Source: Microbacterium sp. 1S1
GTDB lineage: Bacteria; Actinomycetota; Actinomycetes; Actinomycetales; Microbacteriaceae
Direction: 5' to 3'
Assembly (NCBI RefSeq): GCF_008271365.1
Contig: NZ_CP043430.1
Location: forward strand, 1,984,001-2,048,000
DNA: 64,000 bases
The position numbers and the translations under genes are program-made. Positions 8,059-15,386 of the stretch are shown one piece after another; within the stretch, counting starts at the first letter, position 1; each line of letters begins with the position of its first letter. The notes under the pieces were generated by a model, which saw only the letters and a list, made by a program, of their open reading frames with translations, had not been told where the DNA came from and did not search any database.

Positions 8059-8374
8059 GCCTGTCTGTAGCGTCAGCATATCCATAACCCATTCCCGCGC
8101 ATGTTCCGACGGCAGGTGGTCATGTTCCGCCCCGATCCGTGACCGCTCGCGGCGCCGCTATTGTGTGGTGCGCCAATTCGTTGCGTCCCGCTGTGTGGAA
8201 TGAGCCTGGCGGAGATCTGGTAGGCGTGGACGGGGCGTCGTGGTACGAAACTCGGTCGTCGAAGATCACGGAGTGGACCGGAGTTCTGGACCGGACTGCC
8301 CGCGGGAATCCCGCGCCCATCGCGGACGGTACAGATGGCATGACTTTCCGACCTGCACCGCGCATGGTCTTGGT
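8059..8374. promoter_or_regulatory. Divergent intergenic region with short direct repeats
   Basis: About 300 bp between the ABC-3C operon and the resolvase gene, with no supported gene. CATGTTCCG occurs at 8100-8108 and 8121-8129, 21 bp apart, that is two helical turns on the same face. TGGACCGGA occurs at 8274-8282 and 8287-8295. The first pair is placed as an operator for the ABC-3C operon; the second pair could be a resolvase binding site or operator. These roles are inference from position. Confidence 0.4.
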
Positions 8375-8938
8375 ATGAGCTCCCTCACCTTCGCCTACGC
8401 CCGAATCTCCACAACTGGCCAGCGCCACGACTCTCAGCGCTCCGTCCTCGACACTGCAGGGTACGACCGCTTGTACGAAGACACATGCAGCGGCACCGTC
8501 GATCCGATGGAGCGTCCAGGGTTCACTCGACTCGTCGACGCTGCGAGGCCCGGCGACGAGCTTCTGATCTTTCGACTCGACCGTCTAGGACGTTCCGCCG
8601 CCAGCGTGCTGCGGACTGTCGAATTGCTAGACGAGCGAGGAATCACCCTTCGTTCTCTCTCCGACGGGATCTCCACGTCGGGCCCGTCCGGGAAGCTCGT
8701 GCTGACCATCATGGCTGGGGTGGCAAGCCTCGAGCGCTCCGTTATCGCGGAACGCTCGAGGGAAGGTATTGCCGCGGCGCGTGCTCGGGGTCAGCACCTC
8801 GGGCGTCCCAGCTCCCTTACTCCGGACCAGCAGGCACTCGCCAGACAACTCCGTGCCAGCGGGGAATCGTACAACGCCATCGCACGCGCGCTCGGCACGT
8901 CCAAGACAACGGTGATCCGAGTGACTCGAGGAGACTGA
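8375..8938 (+). CDS. Serine resolvase/invertase
   Basis: A 187-aa small serine recombinase. The catalytic serine is S12 in YARISTTGQ; DELLIFRLDRLGRSAASVL, the GKLVLTIMAGVASLERSVIAERSREGI helix and a C-terminal helix-turn-helix (YNAIARALGTSKTTVIRVTR) follow in the order of the Hin/gamma-delta family. Length and layout are those of a complete enzyme. The start is ATG 8375; the upstream open frame has no similarity to the family. Such enzymes resolve cointegrates or invert DNA at short crossover sites and are typical of plasmids and transposons. A strong terminator follows the stop. Confidence 0.92.
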   Translation: MSSLTFAYARISTTGQRHDSQRSVLDTAGYDRLYEDTCSGTVDPMERPGFTRLVDAARPGDELLIFRLDRLGRSAASVLRTVELLDERGITLRSLSDGISTSGPSGKLVLTIMAGVASLERSVIAERSREGIAAARARGQHLGRPSSLTPDQQALARQLRASGESYNAIARALGTSKTTVIRVTRGD

Positions 8939-8947
8939 GCGCGCGGG

Positions 8948-8982
8948 AAGGCCCCTCCCCGCCCCAAGCGGGGAGGGGCCTT
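8948..8982 (+). terminator. Rho-independent-type terminator
   Basis: Perfect 15-bp stem (AAGGCCCCTCCCCGC paired with 8968-8982) with a 5-base loop, nine bases after the resolvase stop. It also faces the end of the 52-aa minus-strand gene, so it can act in both directions. Confidence 0.85.
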
Positions 8983-8986
8983 CGGC

Positions 8987-9145
8987 TCAGGCGGCTGCGG
9001 GAGCTCGCGGAAGGTTGCGGTCATCTGGGGGCAGCGCCAGCGCCTTGAGGCGGTACTCCTGGTAGAACTCCTCCTGCTCTCGCGTGCGCTCGATTGCTTC
9101 GAGAGCTTCGAGGCGGTCCCAGTAAGCGTCGCGGTACTTCGTCAT
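8987..9145 (-). CDS. 52-aa charged helical protein
   Basis: A short gene of 52 codons plus stop, ATG at 9145. The product begins MTKYRDAYWDRLEALEAIER and continues TREQEEFYQEYRLKALALPP; it is one long charged helix with regular aromatic and leucine spacing, ending PDDRNLPRAPAAA. Codon use is coherent and it lies 30 bases after the stop of the replication-relaxation-like gene on the same strand, so it is probably co-transcribed. The function is unknown. Small charged helical proteins are common next to replication and transfer genes of actinobacterial elements. Confidence 0.6.
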   Translation of the reverse strand: MTKYRDAYWDRLEALEAIERTREQEEFYQEYRLKALALPPDDRNLPRAPAAA

Positions 9146-9175
9146 GCTGTCTCGACTTTCGTTGGTGGTGAAGGC

Positions 9176-10428
9176 TCAGCCCATAAGCATGAGCCGCGCG
9201 AGGGACGGATCGTGCCGCTTGCGCAGCTTCACCTTCCCTCCTCCTGTGGGGAGTTCTGTGCCGTGGGGACGCAGCGATGCCGGGATGCCCCTCAAGGTGA
9301 TGGTGTTCCGCAGCACCGCTTGGATGCTTTCAGGATCTTTCGGTTGGAAAGGAAACGTCGCCGGATCAAGCAGTCGCGACGTCTGCCACCGCGCGCTTGG
9401 TGGGCCGGTCGCTACCATCGTCGGCAGCGTTCCGAAGTCCTGGCGAGCAGTACCGTTTCGGGGGAAGAGCGCCCGCCACGTGACGACGCCGATCTTGGCC
9501 GCGGTCGGGTCACCGGCCATTCCGGGGAAAGAACGAACCGCGCGCTCAATAGCGCGGGTCACGACCCTGAGGTCGGCGCGTGTGCTGTCGGGCTTGTCGT
9601 GTCGCGGAACGATGACGAAGACCGCCGTCAGACCGGTCCAGGCCATTGGCCGCTGGTGAAGCAGTTTGGCGAGGCGTCGGACCTTCGCGTCCATGCCAGA
9701 GGTGGTAGCGGTGATCTCCACTAGCACTCGCAGCCCGTCAGGGCGGATGAGGGTGAGGTCGGCCGCTGACTGTCCGCCACGCGGAAGATCCGGCGCGCCC
9801 GGTACGGGCCTTACGAGCAGTTCCCAGGAGGAAAGCTTCTCTCCGAGCACCATACCTACCTGTCCGTGCTCGGCCATCCTCAGACCGAACTCCGTGGCGA
9901 GCACGTTGTGGCGCGCATACTGACGGGAGGCATCGAAACCGAGACCGGCGGTGACAGAGAACCAATCGGCCCACCCGAGCACGGACGCTAGATCCTGCAC
10001 CGCTCCGGAGTCACCGGCAGGTCGCAGGAGGAGCTGTTCCCGCGGCGGGACTTGTCCCCAGGTGTGACCCCAGCGACCCACGTCGACCAGACCCGCATTC
10101 CACAGCGCGCTTACGAGGCTCGTGCGACCGCGAGATAGCCCTTCGACGTCAGCGAGCGCCTCCACCTGTTCGACGGTCGCAGTCCGCCACTGATCCAGAA
10201 CCGCCATCACGCGGAGAATGCGCTCACGGTTGTGGGGAGCCAGCACGCGCTCGCGTGCCTCGTCTTTCCGCATCCGAAGCCACGAAGGCGCGTGCTCGCC
10301 CTCGGCGAGGGCCCAATGGCCGAGAGCGCGTCCGCGCCATAGTTCATAGGGATCTCCGCGGCGCGCAGTACGACGAGGATGCAGCGGTGTCCGAGACCGC
10401 AAGGCGGCGAGGTCAATCTCAGTCATGC
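9176..10428 (-). CDS. Replication-relaxation-like protein
   Basis: A 417-aa protein with ATG start at 10428, overlapping the end of the upstream gene by ten bases; the frame is open to 10915 but that part overlaps the 10419-10964 gene. A winged-helix region near residues 65-120 (ERILRVMAVLDQWRTATVEQVEALADVEG, then TSLVSALWNAGLVDVGRW) fits the replication-relaxation family of actinobacterial plasmids and integrative elements. Later, SAADLTLIRPDGLRVLVEITATT has a D...ExT pattern like a degenerate nuclease core. Members usually sit near transfer ATPases; none is visible here. The role in the element (replication or mobilisation) is inferred. Confidence 0.65.
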
Positions 10429-10964
10429 TTGCTCGAAGACCGGCGTCCGACGATCCCATGTGTCGTGCAGCAGGGTGGCACCGGGTGAGGAGTCGCCGGC
10501 CGCAGGTAGCAGTCGTCGCCCAAGAGGATGTCGAGCGCGATGAGGAGGTCGTCACTGTCGCGCGATTCACGCACCAGATCTCGCACACGATCCCTGAAGC
10601 CGGTGCGTGCGTCATCGGGGTGGGTATCTCCGCTGGCGCCTGTCTTGAAGGGCGGGGTGAGGGCTGGTTCGTCGATCTTCCATGCACCGTCGGTGGACAG
10701 CGCCAGGCGAGCTGCCCAATACGCGCCCTCGTCGGGGGACGTGTACAGGTCGTAGAGACCGGGGGCGTCGGGTCGCCCGTGGAGTGGTGGGTTGGCTGTG
10801 TCCGCCGCCGTGCGAGTCTGCGTGCCTGCAGGGGTCTGGCGCTCGTTTCGGAACATTTCGGGGTAGAGCGCCAGCAGCGTCTGCTTCGCCGTTCGTCGGG
10901 TGTGGTCACACCCACGGAGGACTGCGTTGGGTGCGCTGTCGGTGGGAGATTCGGGATCGGTCAC
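10419..10964 (-). CDS. Hypothetical partner of replication-relaxation gene
   Basis: A 181-aa protein, GTG start at 10964 with GAGAGTAGG a few bases upstream. The first part is polar (VTDPESPTDSAPN), then TKQ-type helical sequence, then GLYDLYTSPDEGAYWAARLALSTDGAWKIDEPAL and TGFRDRVRDLVRESRDSDDLLIALDILLGDD. The C-terminal 30 residues are cysteine-, serine- and arginine-rich. No family is recognised. It overlaps the next gene, so the two are translationally coupled. The promoter should be within the 124-bp nested palindrome region upstream. Confidence 0.65.
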   Translation of the reverse strand: MTDPESPTDSAPNAVLRGCDHTRRTAKQTLLALYPEMFRNERQTPAGTQTRTAADTANPPLHGRPDAPGLYDLYTSPDEGAYWAARLALSTDGAWKIDEPALTPPFKTGASGDTHPDDARTGFRDRVRDLVRESRDSDDLLIALDILLGDDCYLRPATPHPVPPCCTTHGIVGRRSSSKHD

Positions 10965-11073
10965 GTGTACCTACTCTCTTGAGTGCAGTGCAGACAGTGT
11001 CTGCGTTGCGGTAGTGGGTACTTCGCCGGGTAGCGCCCGAACTGCTCAGATTCGATGGATCTTTCTCTGACTC

Positions 11074-11197
11074 AGGTGACGGAGTGACGAAGTGACGATT
11101 TCCGAGCTTCATGGCATTACCTCTCTAGGGAGAGATCTCGCTTATAGAGAGGAATGGCTGAAACCTAAGAAACCGTCACTTCGTCACTTCGTCACCT
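11074..11197. repeat. Nested palindrome with inverted 8-bp iterons
   Basis: Outer arms at 11074-11097 and 11174-11197 are inverted copies over 24 bases with one mismatch. Each arm is three tandem 8-mers of the form GTGACGRA. Inside them, CCTCTCTA (11120-11127) and TAGAGAGG (11145-11152) form a second inverted pair, and GAGATCTC (11132-11139) is a palindrome at the centre. All three share a midpoint within half a base of 11136. It lies between the minus-strand replication-relaxation operon and the plus-strand SIR2 gene. Symmetric iteron arms suggest a replication origin, operator or recombination site of the element. Confidence 0.85.
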
Positions 11198-11284
11198 CGG
11201 ATGTCACGCCTGCCGTAAGAGACCGCGCATGAACACGGGGAAGGGAACGCGGGCCCCTTCAGGCCGGTGGGGAACCGGCTCGAA

Positions 11285-11308
11285 CCCCGCCGCGTGGGAG
11301 CGGCGGGG
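11285..11308 (+). other. GC-rich hairpin upstream of the SIR2 gene
   Basis: CCCCGCCGC (285-293) and GCGGCGGGG (300-308) form a perfect 9-bp stem with a 6-base loop, followed by GCTTATCTT. It has a weak terminator-like tail but no plus-strand gene ends upstream. It could end a short RNA started in the palindrome region, or act as an attenuator in the SIR2 leader. The rest of 11198-11405 shows no supported gene. Confidence 0.45.
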
Positions 11309-11405
11309 GCTTATCTTGGAGGCCTCAAGTGCAATCCACGCTCGAAAGCATAGGGAAGCGGCCGTGCTGGGACCGTCACCGACCTCCGGCGCTAGCGTGG
11401 ACTTC

Positions 11406-12839
11406 ATGAGCACCCATGAACCGGAATCCGAGTCCGACGGTCTCGATGCGCTGGCCCCCACGGAGCTTCGCACCCCGCGGCGACCGGTGTACGTTCTCGG
11501 TGCGGGATTCTCGCGAGCAATCAGTGACCTGATGCCCCTCACCGACGACCTCGGGAATGCCCTCCGTGAGCGCCTCGGCCTCAACTGGTCGATGGGGCAG
11601 CAGGTCTCATTCGAGGAACGCCTCACGGTGCTGTCTACCGCGTTGCCCTTTCTTCAGGCCCACGAGAACACTCGCCGACGCGCGGAAGCTGAGGCACTGA
11701 CGGCAGCAATCGCTGACGTTCTGGATGGATTTCTAGAGACGGTGACGGGCTCCGCCCCACCGCTCTGGCTTCTGCAGCTGGTCGCTATCTGGCATGCGGA
11801 GCAAGCGGTCGTTATCACCTTCAACTACGACACGCTCGTAGAAAGTGCGTTCGGTGCGCTAGGCGTCGTGAAGCCTCACTACGACAACGGTGTCTCTTAC
11901 GAGTTGGACGGGAAGCAGATCGTCTACCCCGCGCCTAGGTCGAGCGGATCGGGCGGCTGGCAAGATGCGATAGCTGCCGACGACAGCTCATTCCAGCTGC
12001 TCAAGCTCCACGGATCACTTTCCTGGTACTGGTCTTCAGGCGACGGATCCACGGTCGTCCAGGATCGCGCCCTACCGACCTTCGGTCGGGCAACGAGCAC
12101 CACTCCGGAATTGTCCGGCATCAAGACGTTGGATCGATTCCTGATTCCTCCGGTGCTCAGCAAAGACAGCTACTACAACGTGAACATCGCGCACATGCTG
12201 TGGCGGACCGCTCACGACGCGGTCGCCAATGCATCCCGATTGACGATCCTCGGGTATTCATTGCCGGCGGGAGACCGCATCACTGCGGAACTTCTCCGGA
12301 TGACGCCGAAGGGCACTCCGGTTGACATCGTCAATCGAGACATAGGAGAGCCCCAGGCCGCAACTTCGCCCCTGGGCCGTGCGACAACGCTCGGGTTCCA
12401 GGTCAACAAGACCTGGAACGGAGATCGAGCCATTCCTGCTTACGTCCGGGACCGTTTGTTGCAGCGCTACCCGGGCGTTTTCGACGCCCTCGCCGACTAT
12501 GAAGACGAACCCCTCATCGCGAGCGTCAGTCTTCGCGGAACGAGAGATGAGCCGGCCACGTTCATGCTGCGCTCTGTCGAGGAGGGGAACAACGGCGTGG
12601 ACATCGATCTTGTCGCTGTGGGTAACGCCTCCACCCCTCCCCATGTCACTGTCGGAGCGCGAATGCCGTCCTTCGCCGGTGCTGACGACTTCCATACAGC
12701 GAAGACCCTGAAGAAGGTCGTCAGTAAGTCGCCGTTTCGCGTGAACCTCGCTGGCCGGATGTTCGTGGCCATCGGAGCCAAAGGTGTGCGGATCGGTAGA
12801 TGGGAAGCGGTTGAGCTCCAACTGGCACCCGCCGAGTAA
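11406..12839 (+). CDS. SIR2-family NADase-like defence protein
   Basis: A 477-aa protein from ATG 11406; the frame is open from 11229 but the added residues do not look like protein. The SIR2 core is clear: VYVLGAGFSRAISD (GAGFSR at 32-37), VITFNYDTLVESAFG (about 137-150) and LLKLHGSLSWYW (about 198-209, candidate catalytic H202). This is the SIR2_2/SIR2-like type used in anti-phage systems, where the domain degrades NAD+ on infection. The C-terminal third (VDIDLVAVGNAS, then FHTAKTLKKVVSKSPFRVNLAG) is an unrecognised, probably sensor, domain. A membrane-protein gene follows 66 bases later on the same strand and may be a partner. Confidence 0.82.
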   Translation: MSTHEPESESDGLDALAPTELRTPRRPVYVLGAGFSRAISDLMPLTDDLGNALRERLGLNWSMGQQVSFEERLTVLSTALPFLQAHENTRRRAEAEALTAAIADVLDGFLETVTGSAPPLWLLQLVAIWHAEQAVVITFNYDTLVESAFGALGVVKPHYDNGVSYELDGKQIVYPAPRSSGSGGWQDAIAADDSSFQLLKLHGSLSWYWSSGDGSTVVQDRALPTFGRATSTTPELSGIKTLDRFLIPPVLSKDSYYNVNIAHMLWRTAHDAVANASRLTILGYSLPAGDRITAELLRMTPKGTPVDIVNRDIGEPQAATSPLGRATTLGFQVNKTWNGDRAIPAYVRDRLLQRYPGVFDALADYEDEPLIASVSLRGTRDEPATFMLRSVEEGNNGVDIDLVAVGNASTPPHVTVGARMPSFAGADDFHTAKTLKKVVSKSPFRVNLAGRMFVAIGAKGVRIGRWEAVELQLAPAE

Positions 12840-12905
12840 TGCGTCGCGCGTCGCAAAGGTTTCTCGGGATCGAGCTTGCTGTTGCGCCGTCAGTAGTCTG
12901 GGGTA

Positions 12906-13910
12906 ATGAACGACGGGGTGCGATGGGGACAGTCGACGGCTGGGGTCCTGGTGATCCAGGGACTGATTGGTCCAGTGATGGGGGCAGTCGTCGGCGCGGT
13001 GGTGGCCCTGTCGCTCACCAAGCCTGAGAGAGTCGACTGGGGCCTCATCTTCTTGGTCGCGTTCATCGTGGCGCTTGTTCTCTTCGTCGTGCTCTCCCTC
13101 GCGCTTGGGCGCCTCCGACGCGTTGTGTGGGGAGCTGTCCGCATGGCCCTGGCGTGGGTCGGTGGTCTGAGAATCAATACCCGCAAGGGCCGTAGTCGCC
13201 TCCGAGAGGCAGGGTATGCCGCGCGAAGCCGAGAGGTTGAGGACGAGCGGAGGCTATCACCACGCCCGCGCTGGCGCGTTACATACGAACCTGGCGAGGA
13301 TTGGATTTACCTTCACAACTCGGGCTACTGGGTTAGCGACGTAGTAGTGCGCGCCGATCCGGACCTGTTCGAGTTCGCTGACGGTGCTAGGCAGGGTGGT
13401 ATTCAGGGGCGTCTCGGGGGCGACGGAGCCGGCAATCCGACCGGCAGACCGATACAGGGCCGCCCCACCAAGCGTGGCGAGCGCGAGGGAGTCACGTTCA
13501 CCGTGTCCTGGACTGACCAGAACGGGGACGCGCAACCCACAGGAGATCGCGACGACCTGCCCTCGACAGCAACGCTCCCGAGTAGGGCGCTCCAGCCGGT
13601 TGTGCAACCCACGTGGCAGATCGGTCTTCCGAGGCAGAGCCCTGGCAAAGATGTCCTCATGCTCGCCAACGGCGCTCAGGAATTTGAAGCGAAGAACCTG
13701 GTCATCGACGCGGACCCGATCTACTTCACCTTCGTCTTGAAGCGGGAGCTGGGTGACCTGGAGGGTATCGGTGGCATGCGCTTCGTCGGCCGCCCGACAG
13801 AGGCTGGCAGAACGTTCGGGGTGGTCTTCACGGTTACCTATCAAGATGTCAACGATGAAGAACGCACCGACTATGTCCCCGTTGAGCCAAGCATGAACTG
13901 GGGGTCTTGA
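12906..13910 (+). CDS. Membrane-anchored hypothetical protein
   Basis: A 334-aa protein. Two hydrophobic segments near the N-terminus (about 12-37, VLVIQGLIGPVMGAVVGAVV; about 45-68, GLIFLVAFIVALVLFVVLSL) are followed by a basic stretch and a roughly 240-residue soluble part. The soluble part has beta-rich repeats: WRVTYEPGEDWIYLHNSGYWVSDVVV and a later FTVSWTDQNGD / FTVTYQDVNDE pair that look alike, suggesting a duplicated beta-sandwich. By the positive-inside rule the soluble region is probably cytosolic. No family is recognised. It follows the SIR2 gene at 66 bp and may be the same transcription unit. Confidence 0.75.
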   Translation: MNDGVRWGQSTAGVLVIQGLIGPVMGAVVGAVVALSLTKPERVDWGLIFLVAFIVALVLFVVLSLALGRLRRVVWGAVRMALAWVGGLRINTRKGRSRLREAGYAARSREVEDERRLSPRPRWRVTYEPGEDWIYLHNSGYWVSDVVVRADPDLFEFADGARQGGIQGRLGGDGAGNPTGRPIQGRPTKRGEREGVTFTVSWTDQNGDAQPTGDRDDLPSTATLPSRALQPVVQPTWQIGLPRQSPGKDVLMLANGAQEFEAKNLVIDADPIYFTFVLKRELGDLEGIGGMRFVGRPTEAGRTFGVVFTVTYQDVNDEERTDYVPVEPSMNWGS

Positions 13911-13969
13911 GTCGAGGCCGCGTGTGTCCCGGGCTCTGAATGATTGTGCTGCTGGACGAAAGATCCGGC

Positions 13970-15382
13970 TCAGTCGTCCAGCTGTCCAGCGAGTTCGTCG
14001 GACACGACGATGCGCTCAGGGTTCCAATGCCCCTTAGCAGCCGCGGGGTAGACGGTCACGAACGCACCAGCACCCATCATGATCTTCCGACGTTCCGCGA
14101 CGGAAGATCGCGCCCAGGCCTCACCGTAAGTCTCGCCAGTGCGACGCTGCACGGCCGAAATCGACGGCAAAGCGGTAAGGCGATCCCTCTCTTCGCCCAG
14201 CGTGACCATCCTGGCGGCCAACTCCATCACGTCCGCTCCAGGACGGTTCATCGCGGCATGGGTCTGACTGATTGCATCGAGCACGTTGTCCAGCCCCTCT
14301 GGCACGACCTCCTCACTGACAGTTTCGATAACTTCGACGTCACCCCACGCGTCGAGGAACTGCCGTTCGGCTTCCGCTTCCGCCGGATTGGCGGTCACCG
14401 TCTGGGGCCTTTCGCATGTGCGGCCTCGGTTCCGCGACTGGCACATGTAGACAGGAGGCTGTGTCGGGTGAGCGAAATGTCTGGGGGTCAACGGCATGCC
14501 ACAGGATGAGCAGATAGCCAGTCGTTGCAGTAGCGGCACCCGTCCTCCTTCGGGAAGGCGGGGCGCTGCGATGTTCCCACTCAGAGCGCGCGACAGTGCA
14601 TGCCACTCCTCGTCACTCACGAGAGGCGGCCATACGACCACCGGTAGCCCGCGGTCATCTCGCACCGCGTCCCCACCCTGCGTCGCATGTCCCCGAAGAG
14701 ATCCGCGACGAAGGATGCGGGAGAGAGACGGGGGCGACCAATGAGACCCGCGGCGCGACGGGATGCCGTCGGAGTTGAGGCCGCGCGTCACCTCTGAGAT
14801 GCCCTTTCCGCTCATCACCTCGTCCACGACTCGTCGGATGACCTTCGACTCCTCCGGGTGGTGCACAAGCGTTCGACCCGCAGTATCGGGGTGAGGTGCA
14901 GTGGTGAAACCGTAGGGCGGTGGTCCTCCTGGCCAACGCCCTACAGTTGGCAGGTGCCGGCGCATGGAACGAACTCGCTCGCCAATGGCCGTCGCTTCCA
15001 GCTCCGCGAAGACCTGCGCCATCTGGACCATGGCTTTACCTGTCGCAGTGGAAGCATCGAAGTTCTCCGTAGCGGAGACGATGACGAGGCCCTCGTCGAG
15101 TAGCTGGGAGATGTCGGCAACGGACCTTGCCATGCGATCCAGCCGGGACACCACGACAACGTCCGCTTCGCCAGCGCTGATGCGGCGACGCATCTCATGT
15201 ATGCCTGGCCGGTCCAGTCTCTTTCGAGTGGCGGACTGGTCTATGTCCTCGATGATGTCTACGAAGTCCCACCCGCGCGCGTCGATCTGCCGGCGGATGT
15301 CCTTTCGCTGACGCTCGGGCGAGGTCGATGCCTCCGTGTCGCGAGAGAGTCGGACGTAGCCGAGCGCGCGGGTGGAAGACAT
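13970..15382 (-). CDS. Large serine integrase
   Basis: A 470-aa site-specific recombinase from ATG 15382. Catalytic S13 lies in ALGYVRLSRDTEAS; the resolvase domain continues through VVVVSRLDRMARSVADISQL and GKAMVQMAQVFAELEATAIGERVRSMR. The recombinase domain follows (PPPYGFTTAP, VIRRVVDEVMSGKGISEVTRGLNSDGIPSRRG), then a zinc ribbon (CSSCGMPL ... YMCQSRNRGRTC) and a short coiled-coil part. All the parts of a functional large serine integrase are present. The gene starts four bases after the stop of the MFS gene, so it has no promoter of its own in the gap. It presumably integrates and excises the element. Confidence 0.92.
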   Translation of the reverse strand: MSSTRALGYVRLSRDTEASTSPERQRKDIRRQIDARGWDFVDIIEDIDQSATRKRLDRPGIHEMRRRISAGEADVVVVSRLDRMARSVADISQLLDEGLVIVSATENFDASTATGKAMVQMAQVFAELEATAIGERVRSMRRHLPTVGRWPGGPPPYGFTTAPHPDTAGRTLVHHPEESKVIRRVVDEVMSGKGISEVTRGLNSDGIPSRRGSHWSPPSLSRILRRGSLRGHATQGGDAVRDDRGLPVVVWPPLVSDEEWHALSRALSGNIAAPRLPEGGRVPLLQRLAICSSCGMPLTPRHFAHPTQPPVYMCQSRNRGRTCERPQTVTANPAEAEAERQFLDAWGDVEVIETVSEEVVPEGLDNVLDAISQTHAAMNRPGADVMELAARMVTLGEERDRLTALPSISAVQRRTGETYGEAWARSSVAERRKIMMGAGAFVTVYPAAAKGHWNPERIVVSDELAGQLDD

Positions 15383-15386
15383 GGGC

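Noticed and set aside
10906..11112. 68-aa minus-strand frame beginning MKLGNRHFVTPSPE
   Set aside because: It has a plausible start but runs through the left arm of the nested palindrome and overlaps the start of the 10964 gene; the symmetric repeats explain the sequence better than coding.
11262..11310. tRNA-like T-loop (GGCTCGAACC) near the island
   Set aside because: The flanking bases do not form a 5-bp T stem or an acceptor stem; only the 11285-11308 hairpin is supported.
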